DNA of 32,338 nucleotides from JBDGRJ01 sp042218065 (GTDB taxonomy: Bacteria > Patescibacteriota > Patescibacteriia > Magasanikbacterales > UBA922): NCBI GenBank assembly GCA_042218065.1, contig JBDGRL010000091.1:1-32338 (forward strand). Reading direction: 5' to 3'. The notes under the pieces were generated by a model that ran no database searches, was not told the origin of the DNA, and worked only from the letters and a program-made list of their open reading frames with translations. Positions 25,531 to 32,338 of this stretch are shown piece by piece; positions within the stretch are counted from its first letter, which is position 1; each line of letters opens with the position of its first letter. A program made the translations under genes and the position numbers.

Positions 25531-25582
25531 TGATAACTATCCGATAGCCAGCTGTTAGCCGTGGTCTATAAATTAGTTTTTA

Positions 25583-25792
25583 TTATTCTTCTTCAAAACC
25601 TTCTTTAACTTTTTCTATTTTGTTTTCAGCTTCATTTAATTTATTTTTTAATTTTTCAGCTAGCTCCATACCTTCTTCGAACTTTTCAATACCCTCTTCT
25701 AAGTCAAATTCATCATTCTCAAAAGATTCTGTAATCTTCTCTAACTTAGAAAAATCTTCACTAAAATTAACTTCTTCATCTTGGTCTGACAT
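25583..25792 (-). CDS. xseB: exodeoxyribonuclease VII small subunit
   Basis: A 69-residue acidic helical protein typical of XseB: the core NFSEDFSKLEKITESFENDE, then LEEGIEKFEEGMELAEKLKN, matches the family pattern of a long helix with a short turn. It binds several copies per XseA subunit in exonuclease VII, which degrades single-stranded DNA from both ends. The start is 5 bases after the xseA stop. About 12 extra residues precede the core, a minor extension. Confidence 0.92.
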   Translation of the reverse strand: MSDQDEEVNFSEDFSKLEKITESFENDEFDLEEGIEKFEEGMELAEKLKNKLNEAENKIEKVKEGFEEE

Positions 25793-25797
25793 ATTTT

Positions 25798-27060
25798 TTA
25801 ATTAATAATTTCTTTAATTGAACTTTTAAACTTGCCTTTTGAGAGTTTCACGGTTACATTATCATCAACTTTGAGCTGGTTTGAATTTTTTATAATATTT
25901 CCATTCTTGTCTTTAGCTATACTATAACCTCTTTTTAATACTGATTTTGGTGAGTAGCTTTCCAATAAATCAACCTTACTTTGAACTTCTGCTTTATTTT
26001 TCTCAATAATTCTCTCTATCCCTTTGACAATGTTACTCTTACTATCCTTTATTAATTTTAAGTCTTTTTTGATATTAGTCAAATAATTTTCAATACAGTG
26101 TTGTAGTTTTAAAACTGTAGTTTCATAATTTTGTTTCTTGCTTCTAATAAAATTAGAGCTAGCTTTATTAAAATCAGAAATAATCTCTTTCTTATTTTTT
26201 AATTTTCTTTCAAGTTTTCTTTTGATGATTTGCAAATTGCTTTTGATTTGATGTAAGACCTTTTCTCTTTCTTCAACTATCAGCTCAGCGGCATTAGAGG
26301 GAGTTGATGCTCTAAGATCTGCAGTATATCCAGCTAATGTTTCATCATCTTGGTGACCTACACCGCAAACTACTGGAAATTCTGAAGAGAATACTGATTT
26401 TGCAACTTTTTCTGAATTAAAAGCTTTTAAGTCCTCCAAGCTTCCGCCTCCTCTAGTAAGGACTATTAAATCTAAATCCTCAAATTCATTATTAAAATAT
26501 TCGAACGCTTGCTCAATCTCAGCTACTGCACTTTCCCCCTGAACATGAACTGGGTAATGAATTATGTTAATTCCACCCATTCTCTGCCTTAGCACTTTTT
26601 TAAAGTCAGTATAGGCTTTAGCTTCAGGTGAAGTAATTAAACCTATCTTTTGTGGAAATCTAGGTATCTCTCTTTTTCTATCATCGGAGAAAAAACCTTC
26701 CTCTTCAAGCTTCTTTTTTAATTTTTCAAAAGCTTTTTGTAAAGTTCCTTCTCCGACTAAATTTATTTCTTTCGTAAACATACTAAAATGCCCTTTCTGC
26801 CTCACTTTCACCTGCCCTCTAACTTCAACCCGCATTCCATCCTCAAGTACATCTTCAATATTCTGACTCTTAAACAATGAGTAACTGGTAAAACACGGAA
26901 GTATCTGCTCATCTTCTTCGTCTTTGAGATCAAAACTAACCCACTTATTTCTATTTATACTAAAATCAGTCACTTCCCCTTTTACCTTAACCTTTTCAAA
27001 TGTCCTCAGTGCATCATTAATATATTCTATAAACTGAGATACAGATACTACTTTATTCAT
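25798..27060 (-). CDS. xseA: exodeoxyribonuclease VII large subunit
   Basis: A 420-residue XseA. Residues 1-100 are the OB-fold (VSQFIEYINDALRTFEKVKV, VKGEVTDFSINRNKWVSFDL). The catalytic domain has IGLITSPEAKAYTDFKKVL, HYPVHVQGESAVAEIEQAFE, LTRGGGSLEDLKAFNSEKVA and GVGHQDDETLAGYTADLRAS. A long coiled coil and a C-terminal GYSIAKDKNGNIIKNSNQL segment complete the protein. It cleaves single-stranded DNA without metal dependence and acts in mismatch repair and damage tolerance. The gene follows a RecB/Cas4-like nuclease by 9 bases. Confidence 0.95.
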   Translation of the reverse strand: MNKVVSVSQFIEYINDALRTFEKVKVKGEVTDFSINRNKWVSFDLKDEEDEQILPCFTSYSLFKSQNIEDVLEDGMRVEVRGQVKVRQKGHFSMFTKEINLVGEGTLQKAFEKLKKKLEEEGFFSDDRKREIPRFPQKIGLITSPEAKAYTDFKKVLRQRMGGINIIHYPVHVQGESAVAEIEQAFEYFNNEFEDLDLIVLTRGGGSLEDLKAFNSEKVAKSVFSSEFPVVCGVGHQDDETLAGYTADLRASTPSNAAELIVEEREKVLHQIKSNLQIIKRKLERKLKNKKEIISDFNKASSNFIRSKKQNYETTVLKLQHCIENYLTNIKKDLKLIKDSKSNIVKGIERIIEKNKAEVQSKVDLLESYSPKSVLKRGYSIAKDKNGNIIKNSNQLKVDDNVTVKLSKGKFKSSIKEIIN

Positions 27061-27069
27061 TGGTTGAAA

Positions 27070-27906
27070 CTAATTAACTATAAATATATCTTTGTTAAAA
27101 TCATAATCAACTCCTACTTGCTCAGCCTCTCCGGAAAGCACCTTCTCTAGTGGTTGACAATGGTAGCATCCATTTTCTCCATTAGGACACTCAAAACGTT
27201 TCTCTTCTCTTGCATTTTTTATCTTTTTACCGATAGACAATATTTGTTTTTTTGAGTCTATATAATCTGGAATTTGTTGAGATTCAGGTTGCTTATCTTC
27301 TTGTAAAAACCAATAGCTCAATTTACTTACATCCCATTTTTGACATTCGCGGGCTAAAAGATAATAAATCGGAAGCTGCAAAGAGTCATCATTACTTTTA
27401 TCTTTTTTTCCGGTTTTAAAATCTATTATATGCACGCTTTTGTCATTCTCATTAAACTCAAACCAATCAATCATTCCACATAAAATTATTTCCTCTTCTT
27501 CGCTCAGCCAAAATTTTAATAACTCAGTATTCCTTTTAGTTGCTAAGTTGTTTAATGGACCCGGATTTGATTGAATTGTCTCAATCATCTCCTCTGCTCT
27601 TTTCTTAAATCTTTGCTCTTGCTCTTTGTTCTTAAACCCCCCTTGGTCTCCACTAATTTTTTCCCACTCTTGATTCAGTTTTTCATTGAGTGATCTATCA
27701 AACCTCTCCTCTACTGAATAATTTGAAAGTGATTCTAAAACATTATGTACAGCTTGACCTAAAGCTAGATGAGGATTCATTAAAGTTATTTTTCTACCAG
27801 TCTCAGGGTTTTTATAGATATTCTTTAAATAATAAGCTCTTGGACAGTTCTTAAAATCTTTTATCGAAGAGTGTGAAATCCAGGTAGCCTCATATTTATC
27901 AGGCAT
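27070..27906 (-). CDS. PD-(D/E)XK nuclease with probable Fe-S cluster (RecB/Cas4/AddB-like)
   Basis: A 278-residue single-domain nuclease. The order of motifs is that of the RecB C-terminal/Cas4 group: SHSSIKDFKNCPRAYYL, GQAVH (H53), D146 in GMIDWFEF, then HIIDFKTGK (D161, K163), and QLPIYYLL. Four cysteines are placed as in Fe-S members: C21 at the front, and C240, C247 and C250 at the end in FECPNGENGCYHC. It probably cuts single-stranded DNA ends. There are no CRISPR genes nearby, so a DNA repair role next to exonuclease VII is more likely than spacer acquisition. Ends in TAG. Confidence 0.88.
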   Translation of the reverse strand: MPDKYEATWISHSSIKDFKNCPRAYYLKNIYKNPETGRKITLMNPHLALGQAVHNVLESLSNYSVEERFDRSLNEKLNQEWEKISGDQGGFKNKEQEQRFKKRAEEMIETIQSNPGPLNNLATKRNTELLKFWLSEEEEIILCGMIDWFEFNENDKSVHIIDFKTGKKDKSNDDSLQLPIYYLLARECQKWDVSKLSYWFLQEDKQPESQQIPDYIDSKKQILSIGKKIKNAREEKRFECPNGENGCYHCQPLEKVLSGEAEQVGVDYDFNKDIFIVN

Positions 27907-27936
27907 AAATTTGGATTAAAATTCAATTACATAAAA

Positions 27937-27942
27937 AGTATA
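27937..27942 (-). promoter_or_regulatory. possible -10 box of the nuclease-xseAB operon
   Basis: TATACT on the minus strand is about 30 bases before the ATG at 27906. No good -35 is seen at 16-18 bases. It lies in the 120-base divergent gap shared with the aminopeptidase promoter. Confidence 0.35.
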
Positions 27943-27969
27943 ACAATAAACCAAAGAAGCTAAAAATAT

Positions 27970-27997
27970 TTTACAAAGAATATCGTTTTACTATAAA
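27970..27997 (+). promoter_or_regulatory. promoter of the M29 aminopeptidase gene
   Basis: TTTACA (27970-27975), a 16-base spacer and TATAAA (27992-27997) form a good sigma70-type promoter. The start would be near 28004, leaving a leader of about 23 bases to the ATG at 28027. Confidence 0.6.
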
Positions 27998-28026
27998 ATA
28001 AAAAGGTAATTAATTGATCAAAAACA

Positions 28027-29136
28027 ATGTCAAAAAAATATGAAAAGTACGCTGATGTGCTTGTAAACTATTCTGCCCAGATTCAATCTGGCGATAATGT
28101 CTATTTAACTTGTAAATCACTAGAAGCTTTACCGCTTTATAAAGAGGTTAGAAAAGAAATTATAAAACAAAGGGGATTGCCGCATGAGCATCTATTACAC
28201 GACTCACAAATAGGTGCTGAAGGTATGGATTATACTTGGATGAAATATGCCTCAAAAGAACAGCTAAAAAGCATGTCTGAAGCTAAAATGAAAGAGGTGG
28301 AAAATATGGATGCATATATAAGAATTGGTGGACCCAGTAATAAAAATGAGCTCTCAGATATAAATTCAGAAAAACCCACAATTAGGCAAAAGGCTACTGA
28401 GGACATCCTGACAGAAAGGTTAAAAAAAGATTGGGTTGTCACAGCTTTCCCTACCGACTCATTAGCCCAAGATGCCGGCATGTCTACTAAAGAATTTGAA
28501 AATTTTGTCATAGATTCAGTAACTGAACTTGACTACGATAAGTTAAAAGAAAAGAATAAGAAATTACTTGAAGTCTTTGATAACACTAAAGAGGTTAATA
28601 TAAAAGGAGAAAACACAGATCTCACAATGAGTCTAGAGGACAGAGACGGCGTGCCGGATAATGGAAAAAATAATATTCCTTGCGGTGAAGTATTTTATGC
28701 ACCAAGAAAAGAGTCTTTAGAGGGACAAATTGAGTTTAGCTATCCTGCTGTAGAAAGCGGTAATGAGGTGAAAGGCGTAAAGTTACAATTTAAAAAAGGT
28801 GAAGTAGTGGATTTTTCAGCGGAAGAAAACGAAGAATTTTTAGAAAAAATGCTTAACACGGACCAAGGAGCAAAAAGAGTCGGTGAGCTGGGTATTGGAA
28901 CAAATAGAATGATTGATGAGTACATAAAAAGCACACTATTTGATGAAAAAATAGGTGGAACAATTCACCTGGCTTTAGGTAGAGCCTATGAAGTTTGTGT
29001 GGAGAACGGAGAAAAGAGAAATAAATCCGGAATACATTGGGACATAGTAAAAGACCTCCGACCTAGAGCCGGAGGAGGAAAAATTATAGCCGATGGTGAA
29101 ACTGTACAGAAAAATGGTGAGTGGAAAGTGTTATAG
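28027..29136 (+). CDS. M29-family aminopeptidase (AmpS/PepS-like)
   Basis: A 369-residue cytosolic metallo-aminopeptidase of the thermophilic M29 group. All expected metal and catalytic residues are recognisable: E221 in GEVFYAP, E287 in VGELGIGTN, H314 in IHLALG, Y321 in RAYEV, and H337 and D339 in GIHWDIVKDLR. It should bind two zinc or cobalt ions and remove N-terminal residues from peptides, supporting amino-acid recycling. It is the only rightward gene in the right two-thirds of the window and has its own promoter. Its TAG is one base from the stop of the opposing kinase gene. Confidence 0.94.
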   Translation: MSKKYEKYADVLVNYSAQIQSGDNVYLTCKSLEALPLYKEVRKEIIKQRGLPHEHLLHDSQIGAEGMDYTWMKYASKEQLKSMSEAKMKEVENMDAYIRIGGPSNKNELSDINSEKPTIRQKATEDILTERLKKDWVVTAFPTDSLAQDAGMSTKEFENFVIDSVTELDYDKLKEKNKKLLEVFDNTKEVNIKGENTDLTMSLEDRDGVPDNGKNNIPCGEVFYAPRKESLEGQIEFSYPAVESGNEVKGVKLQFKKGEVVDFSAEENEEFLEKMLNTDQGAKRVGELGIGTNRMIDEYIKSTLFDEKIGGTIHLALGRAYEVCVENGEKRNKSGIHWDIVKDLRPRAGGGKIIADGETVQKNGEWKVL

Positions 29137-29137
29137 T

Positions 29138-29776
29138 CTAAATTCTCCTGAGTGATCTTTGATGTTTTCGGTCGCAATCCTCAATCTTTTCATTTATCTT
29201 AGTCCTTACATTTTCTAGAGGCTGATAATCATTCCAGTCCAATTTCATTGTATTAGTATAAAAAGACATTTCATCCATAAACTCTTCATAGCCGTCCCGT
29301 AATCTCTGTAGATACCCCAAATCCACGCCATTTGATTTTTCAGAGTCTCTACCTCGTTTTTTGACTCTTTCTAAAGCTATTTCCGGCTTCACATCGAGAT
29401 AAACGATTAAATCAGGATAGACCAAAAAACGTCTCATTATATCGAAATGGTCTCTGTAAGTTTCATACTCTCTGTCCGGGATTATGCCGTCTTCATTTAG
29501 CAGCCGAGCAAAGATAGTATCTTCATAGATAGTTCTGTCTTGCACTACTTTGTTATTTTTACTATTCCAAACGATCTGTTGGTGCTGGTGAAATCTTTTA
29601 CTTAATAAATGCATCTGCATAATAGTAGCCCACCTTTCCGGCTTCTCATAAAAGTCGTCTAAGTAGTCATTTTCTTGGACTGGCTCGTGATATGATTCAA
29701 AGTCGTACTCATTAGCTAAACCCTCAGTTAAGGTGCTTTTTCCAGCGCCTATAATTCCTGCAATTCCTACAAACAT
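29138..29776 (-). CDS. deoxynucleoside kinase
   Basis: A 212-residue P-loop kinase of the dNK family (dGK/dAK/dCK-like), phosphorylating deoxynucleosides in salvage. Motifs: Walker A GIIGAGKST (7-15), substrate-binding YHEPVQENDYLDDFYE, the DRT motif QDRTIYEDTIFA, and the lid RVKKRGRDSE. The specific base preference cannot be told. It is last in the leftward lipoprotein operon, 3 bases after the stop of lipoprotein A, an odd partner for secreted proteins. Ends in TAG. Confidence 0.92.
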   Translation of the reverse strand: MFVGIAGIIGAGKSTLTEGLANEYDFESYHEPVQENDYLDDFYEKPERWATIMQMHLLSKRFHQHQQIVWNSKNNKVVQDRTIYEDTIFARLLNEDGIIPDREYETYRDHFDIMRRFLVYPDLIVYLDVKPEIALERVKKRGRDSEKSNGVDLGYLQRLRDGYEEFMDEMSFYTNTMKLDWNDYQPLENVRTKINEKIEDCDRKHQRSLRRI

Positions 29777-29779
29777 ATA

Positions 29780-30277
29780 TTATTTAGATGTAAATTTAAT
29801 ATTAAATGGTGAGCCTGCCATAACAGAACCTTCTTTTACTTTTGCATATAGCTCAGTCTCTTGTTTACTCAGTTTCAGCAATAACGACTCTCCTGGTTTA
29901 AGTACAGTATTTGCAATATCCTGATCACTACCACTTTCAACTTGTTCTTGTAATTGATATGTTATTTTTGAGCTTTTATTTACCATCTTTACTATACCTC
30001 CACTAGAAGGGTCATTTGAAGTTTCAACCATGATGTTAATACCAAGACCCATCTCACCCTTTGGGTGTATTTGCGCCTTTTCATCCAGCACAATTGTTTC
30101 TAATGCATCGCCACTTGATATTACTTCGATTGTATTATTGCTTTGGGTAACTTGACCATTATTCTCGTTCTCTGTAGTACTTTTACCTTTATTATTTACA
30201 CTTTCACAGCCAGCACCTAAAAATACTACCCCAAAGATAATTATAAATGCCGAGGATATAAATCTTATTTTGTTCAT
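29780..30277 (-). CDS. lipoprotein A, family shared with the gene at 30981
   Basis: A 165-residue lipoprotein: basic start, hydrophobic helix and lipobox FLGAGC, with the cysteine at residue 24. A short Asn/Ser/Thr-rich linker leads to a domain of about 110 residues. This domain resembles the one in the protein at 30981-31511: SGDALETIVLD versus SGDPVGVIKLV, SNDPSSGGIVKMVN versus KGNPSSEGNILKIIN, and LKPGESLLLKL versus LESGESILVKT. I know no named family. It would be anchored to the outer face of the cell membrane. Confidence 0.85.
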   Translation of the reverse strand: MNKIRFISSAFIIIFGVVFLGAGCESVNNKGKSTTENENNGQVTQSNNTIEVISSGDALETIVLDEKAQIHPKGEMGLGINIMVETSNDPSSGGIVKMVNKSSKITYQLQEQVESGSDQDIANTVLKPGESLLLKLSKQETELYAKVKEGSVMAGSPFNIKFTSK

Positions 30278-30301
30278 TTTGTTATAACTTTATAACTAAA
30301 T

Positions 30302-30943
30302 TTAATTACTCACATTGATGCTACCACCTCTTTTAATTTCAGAGCTATCAAAATTCCACCTAGCTTTTGATGGACTAACGCTATCCGGAAAACGTGTATC
30401 AGTGGTCAAAGATTCGAATTCATAAACTATTGAGGTTGCTTCTCCTTCCATCGACCCTATTTTAGGCCGAACCCAAAAAGTAGCAGACTCTCCTGGCTTA
30501 AGTCCTTTAAACATTATTGGATCAAGTGGCATTTTATCTTTATTGGCCCGCTCAACAGCCAAAGGTATCGTCAAAGGCCTAGCCATTGAACTTAGATCCT
30601 TACCTGAGGTGTTTTCCATTCTTACTTTTGCCAGAAAAAATTTATGGCCTTCTCTTCTTAAGTCAGAACTCTCAAAAGTTCTACTTCCTGAAGTATACTT
30701 ATTGGGGATCCTAACCTCCTCTATGGTAACATTTACAATAGAAGATTCGGCGGTTTCCCCCAAGCTTAAAGATACCACTTCACCTTCCTGGTTTTGTTGC
30801 TTTGTTTTTTTCTGTGTTTTTTTGATTTCTTTGTTTTGGTTAGAGGTGGTGTTGCTAGTTGGACTAGCTCCACAGCCGGCTCCGATAAGCGATAGCCCCA
30901 ACAAAAGTGTAATTATTGTCGCGCTTTTGTTAAATAATGTCAT
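30302..30943 (-). CDS. lipoprotein B, DUF4352-like
   Basis: A 213-residue lipoprotein with lipobox LIGAGC (Cys 24) and a Lys/Gln-rich linker. The domain has the telokin-like DUF4352 pattern: a SLGETAESSIVNVTIEEVRI opening strand pair, FFLAKVRMENTSGKDL (the conserved central strand) and LKPGESATFWV near the end. DUF4352 proteins are secreted beta-sandwiches with poorly known roles. It is a paralogue of the gene at 31535. Its tail (ARWNFDSSEIKRGG) helps to identify the remnant at 32200. Confidence 0.86.
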   Translation of the reverse strand: MTLFNKSATIITLLLGLSLIGAGCGASPTSNTTSNQNKEIKKTQKKTKQQNQEGEVVSLSLGETAESSIVNVTIEEVRIPNKYTSGSRTFESSDLRREGHKFFLAKVRMENTSGKDLSSMARPLTIPLAVERANKDKMPLDPIMFKGLKPGESATFWVRPKIGSMEGEATSIVYEFESLTTDTRFPDSVSPSKARWNFDSSEIKRGGSINVSN

Positions 30944-30980
30944 AAATTCTTGATTAGCTTATTTATATTACTAATTTATC

Positions 30981-31511
30981 TTAATTTGATATTTCCACCA
31001 TAAGTCTTCCACCTATGCCTTTGCCTGTCCCATAGAGGTTAAATGGGTTTTCATAGGTTTTGACAAGAATTGACTCTCCGGACTCTAGAGTAGTCTTAAA
31101 GCCATCGTTGTCATACTGATCATCTTGAATTGTCAAGGTCTTCGGCTGACCGTTAATTATTTTTAGTATATTTCCCTCAGAAGAGGGATTTCCTTTAATT
31201 TTTTGGCCTACACGAGTCTTAGGCTCAAAATCTTCTCCATTTTCTGAAATAGAGAATCTCAAAACTCCAGGGGTATCACCAGAAACTAGTTTGATCACAC
31301 CTACTGGATCGCCGGACTGTACTATTTTGCTAGTAGTTTTTCTCTTTACATTATCAGCCTTCTTGTCTTTAGAATTCTTCTCAGACTTCTGCGCAGTTGC
31401 TTTTTGATTATTCTTTTGTGTTTTTTTCGATACATCTTTACTACAACCTGCCCCAACTAATATCAAACTGAAGATTAAAACTGATGTAGTTAAAATTTTA
31501 TATCTTCGCAT
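30981..31511 (-). CDS. lipoprotein A', paralogue of the gene at 29780
   Basis: A 176-residue lipoprotein with lipobox LVGAGC (Cys 23) followed by a 40-residue Lys/Ser/Gln-rich linker that is likely to be an extended tether. The C-terminal domain (about 65-176) is related to that of the protein at 29780. It holds VQSGDPVGVIKLVSGDTPGV, LRFSISENGEDFEP and GFKTTLESGESILVKT. It sits 23 bases after lipoprotein B', the same spacing that separates B and A. Confidence 0.85.
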   Translation of the reverse strand: MRRYKILTTSVLIFSLILVGAGCSKDVSKKTQKNNQKATAQKSEKNSKDKKADNVKRKTTSKIVQSGDPVGVIKLVSGDTPGVLRFSISENGEDFEPKTRVGQKIKGNPSSEGNILKIINGQPKTLTIQDDQYDNDGFKTTLESGESILVKTYENPFNLYGTGKGIGGRLMVEISN

Positions 31512-31534
31512 ATTATTTAATTATTTTAGATTAA

Positions 31535-32182
31535 TTATAAGCTACTTTCTGTTTTTAAATTTGAAACCTCCCAAACACCCTTCTCCAAGGCTGGTGGATA
31601 ACTGTTTACATCTACATCATCATATTCCCCGTCTCCGTTGAAATCATAGTTGCTCATAAAAAATGAGTATTTCAAACTAAAGTCTTCTAACTCTTCCGGG
31701 ATACGCATCTCAGTCCACCCTGAGGCTGATTTTCCTGGCTGTAATTCTTCCCTTACTCCGAAATCAGAGCTGTATAAGCTCATGGGTGGTATAGATACTG
31801 ACGGAGGATTACCTTCTATGCCCTTTTTGTAAAAATTATTTATTCCCCAACCAGAATTATCATATTTTATCTTACTTTCTGATACATTCTCATATTTTAC
31901 CTTCAATAATAAGAAATCTAATCCTTTCTGACCTCCTGAAACCTTATCTACCCTTCTTATCTCTTGAAGAGTCACAGCTAAATGTCCATTAGATATGGTA
32001 CTACCTACTTTAACAGACTGAGTTCGCTGATCAGGTGCAGCTCTTTCTACAGCTTTTGCATCACTACCACTGTCCGCACTAGTATTTGAATTGTCAGCAG
32101 GTGAGCTACTACAGCCCGCACCAATTAGTATTAAAGCTAAAGATAAGGCTGTTATATATAACTTCTTATTAGACCAATACAT
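31535..32182 (-). CDS. lipoprotein B', DUF4352-like paralogue
   Basis: A 215-residue lipoprotein with lipobox LIGAGC (Cys 24) and a Ser/Asp/Ala linker. DUF4352 features: VKVGSTISNGHLAVTLQEIR, then FLLLKVKYENVSESKI and LQPGKSASGWTEMRI. A short acidic NYDFNGDGEYDDVDVNSY stretch near residue 190 could bind a metal ion, though no strict EF-hand is seen. It leads the run B'-A'-B-A-kinase. Upstream is a broken copy of a similar gene and no clear promoter. Confidence 0.86.
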   Translation of the reverse strand: MYWSNKKLYITALSLALILIGAGCSSSPADNSNTSADSGSDAKAVERAAPDQRTQSVKVGSTISNGHLAVTLQEIRRVDKVSGGQKGLDFLLLKVKYENVSESKIKYDNSGWGINNFYKKGIEGNPPSVSIPPMSLYSSDFGVREELQPGKSASGWTEMRIPEELEDFSLKYSFFMSNYDFNGDGEYDDVDVNSYPPALEKGVWEVSNLKTESSL

Positions 32183-32199
32183 TTGATTTTAGTTAATGT

Positions 32200-32295
32200 T
32201 TAATCTAAATTTAACCTCTTTCTTTCGTTAATCTCTGAATCACCAAACTTCCACTTAATTTTTTTCTTTCCATAATATTCCCAATCATAATATCT
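32200..32295 (-). pseudogene. C-terminal remnant of a third DUF4352-like lipoprotein
   Basis: A stretch of 31 codons without a start reads YYDWEYYGKKKIKWKFGDSE and on to INERKRLNLD, then TAA. It aligns with the end of lipoprotein B (KARWNFDSSEIKRGG against KIKWKFGDSEINERK). The frame is closed upstream by TAG at 32298-32296. This looks like a decayed gene tail directly upstream of B'. Confidence 0.5.
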
Positions 32296-32308
32296 CTAGA
32301 TTATTAAT

Positions 32309-32338
32309 TTATTCTTGCAGTTTTGTAAAGTCAAATTC
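32309..32338 (-). CDS. C-terminal end of a gene running off the window (partial)
   Basis: The last bases are open on the minus strand: EFDFTKLQE and then TAA. The residues resemble the YEFESL segment just before the C-terminal part of lipoprotein B. So this may be the truncated third B copy, whose final part survives only as the shifted remnant at 32200-32295. The gene body lies outside the window. Confidence 0.4.
   Translation of the reverse strand, partial: EFDFTKLQE

Noticed and set aside
25357..25582. tmRNA, SRP RNA, RNase P RNA or T-box leader in the xseB-dciA spacer
   Set aside because: There is no tag-peptide frame or tRNA-like ends, no GGAAG/AGCAG SRP core, no conserved RNase P boxes, and no T-box TGG element; the downstream gene is not a typical T-box target. 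6S RNA remains possible, but the 27-base one-sided bulge is not its normal shape.
27070..27906. CRISPR-associated Cas4
   Set aside because: No repeat array and no cas1 or cas2 occur in the window, and the gene is linked to xseA/xseB.
29134..29140. Shared terminator between the aminopeptidase and the kinase
   Set aside because: The two stop codons are one base apart and no hairpin with a T-run is visible there.

Overview
The window is an AT-rich bacterial chromosome segment, very densely coded. It has about 33 full-length genes, most separated by fewer than 15 bases or overlapping. Gene content is core housekeeping: four aminoacyl-tRNA synthetases (GltX, SerS, LysS, ProS), cell-shape and wall genes (MreB, MreC, MreD, PBP2, a FtsQ-like protein, a MurF-like ligase, FemX), exonuclease VII, GreA and a DciA-like protein. 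Small size, non-Shine-Dalgarno starts, short versions of families (a 420-residue ProRS, a 100-residue DUF721 protein) and many membrane or lipoproteins of unknown role suggest a Candidate Phyla Radiation (Patescibacteria) lineage. That placement is an inference; no rRNA is present to confirm it. All full-length genes end in TAA or TAG and none in TGA.

Layout: 1-8605 is read rightward: the end of an unknown gene, a DUF6176-like protein, an acidic protein with a possible zinc motif, an ABC exporter, a SpoU rRNA methylase, GltX, an EnvC-like M23 murein hydrolase factor, and, after a 600-base noncoding stretch, a XerC/D tyrosine recombinase. From 8606 to 27906 every gene is read leftward. In transcription order these are: a RecB/Cas4-like nuclease with XseA and XseB; a spacer holding a pseudoknotted RNA candidate (which folds better on the plus strand); DciA, a four-helix membrane protein, ProS, MreB, MreC, MreD and PBP2; then, from a good promoter, GreA, LysS, a nucleotidyltransferase, RdgB, SerS, an alpha/beta hydrolase, a membrane-anchored MurF-like ligase, a DegT aminotransferase, FemX, the FtsQ-like protein and a 39-residue membrane peptide. 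One M29 aminopeptidase (28027-29136) is read rightward. The right end is a leftward run of four lipoproteins and a deoxynucleoside kinase.

The most interesting reading is at 7.1-8.7 kb. Genes from both sides converge there, and the leader of the xer gene carries a 28-bp site with the 11-6-11 layout of a dif site, just downstream of a perfect TTGACA-17-TATAAT promoter. This looks like the chromosome terminus, with the recombinase next to its own target, as in the XerS/difSL arrangement of streptococci.

Other points worth a look are a LysRS carrying a C-terminal DUF2000 (PTH2-like) domain, a pseudoknotted RNA candidate between xseB and dciA, a duplicated two-gene lipoprotein module (B'-A'-B-A) with the remains of a third B copy, a Mur ligase whose usual N-terminal domain is replaced by membrane helices, and two small genes missed by length cut-offs.
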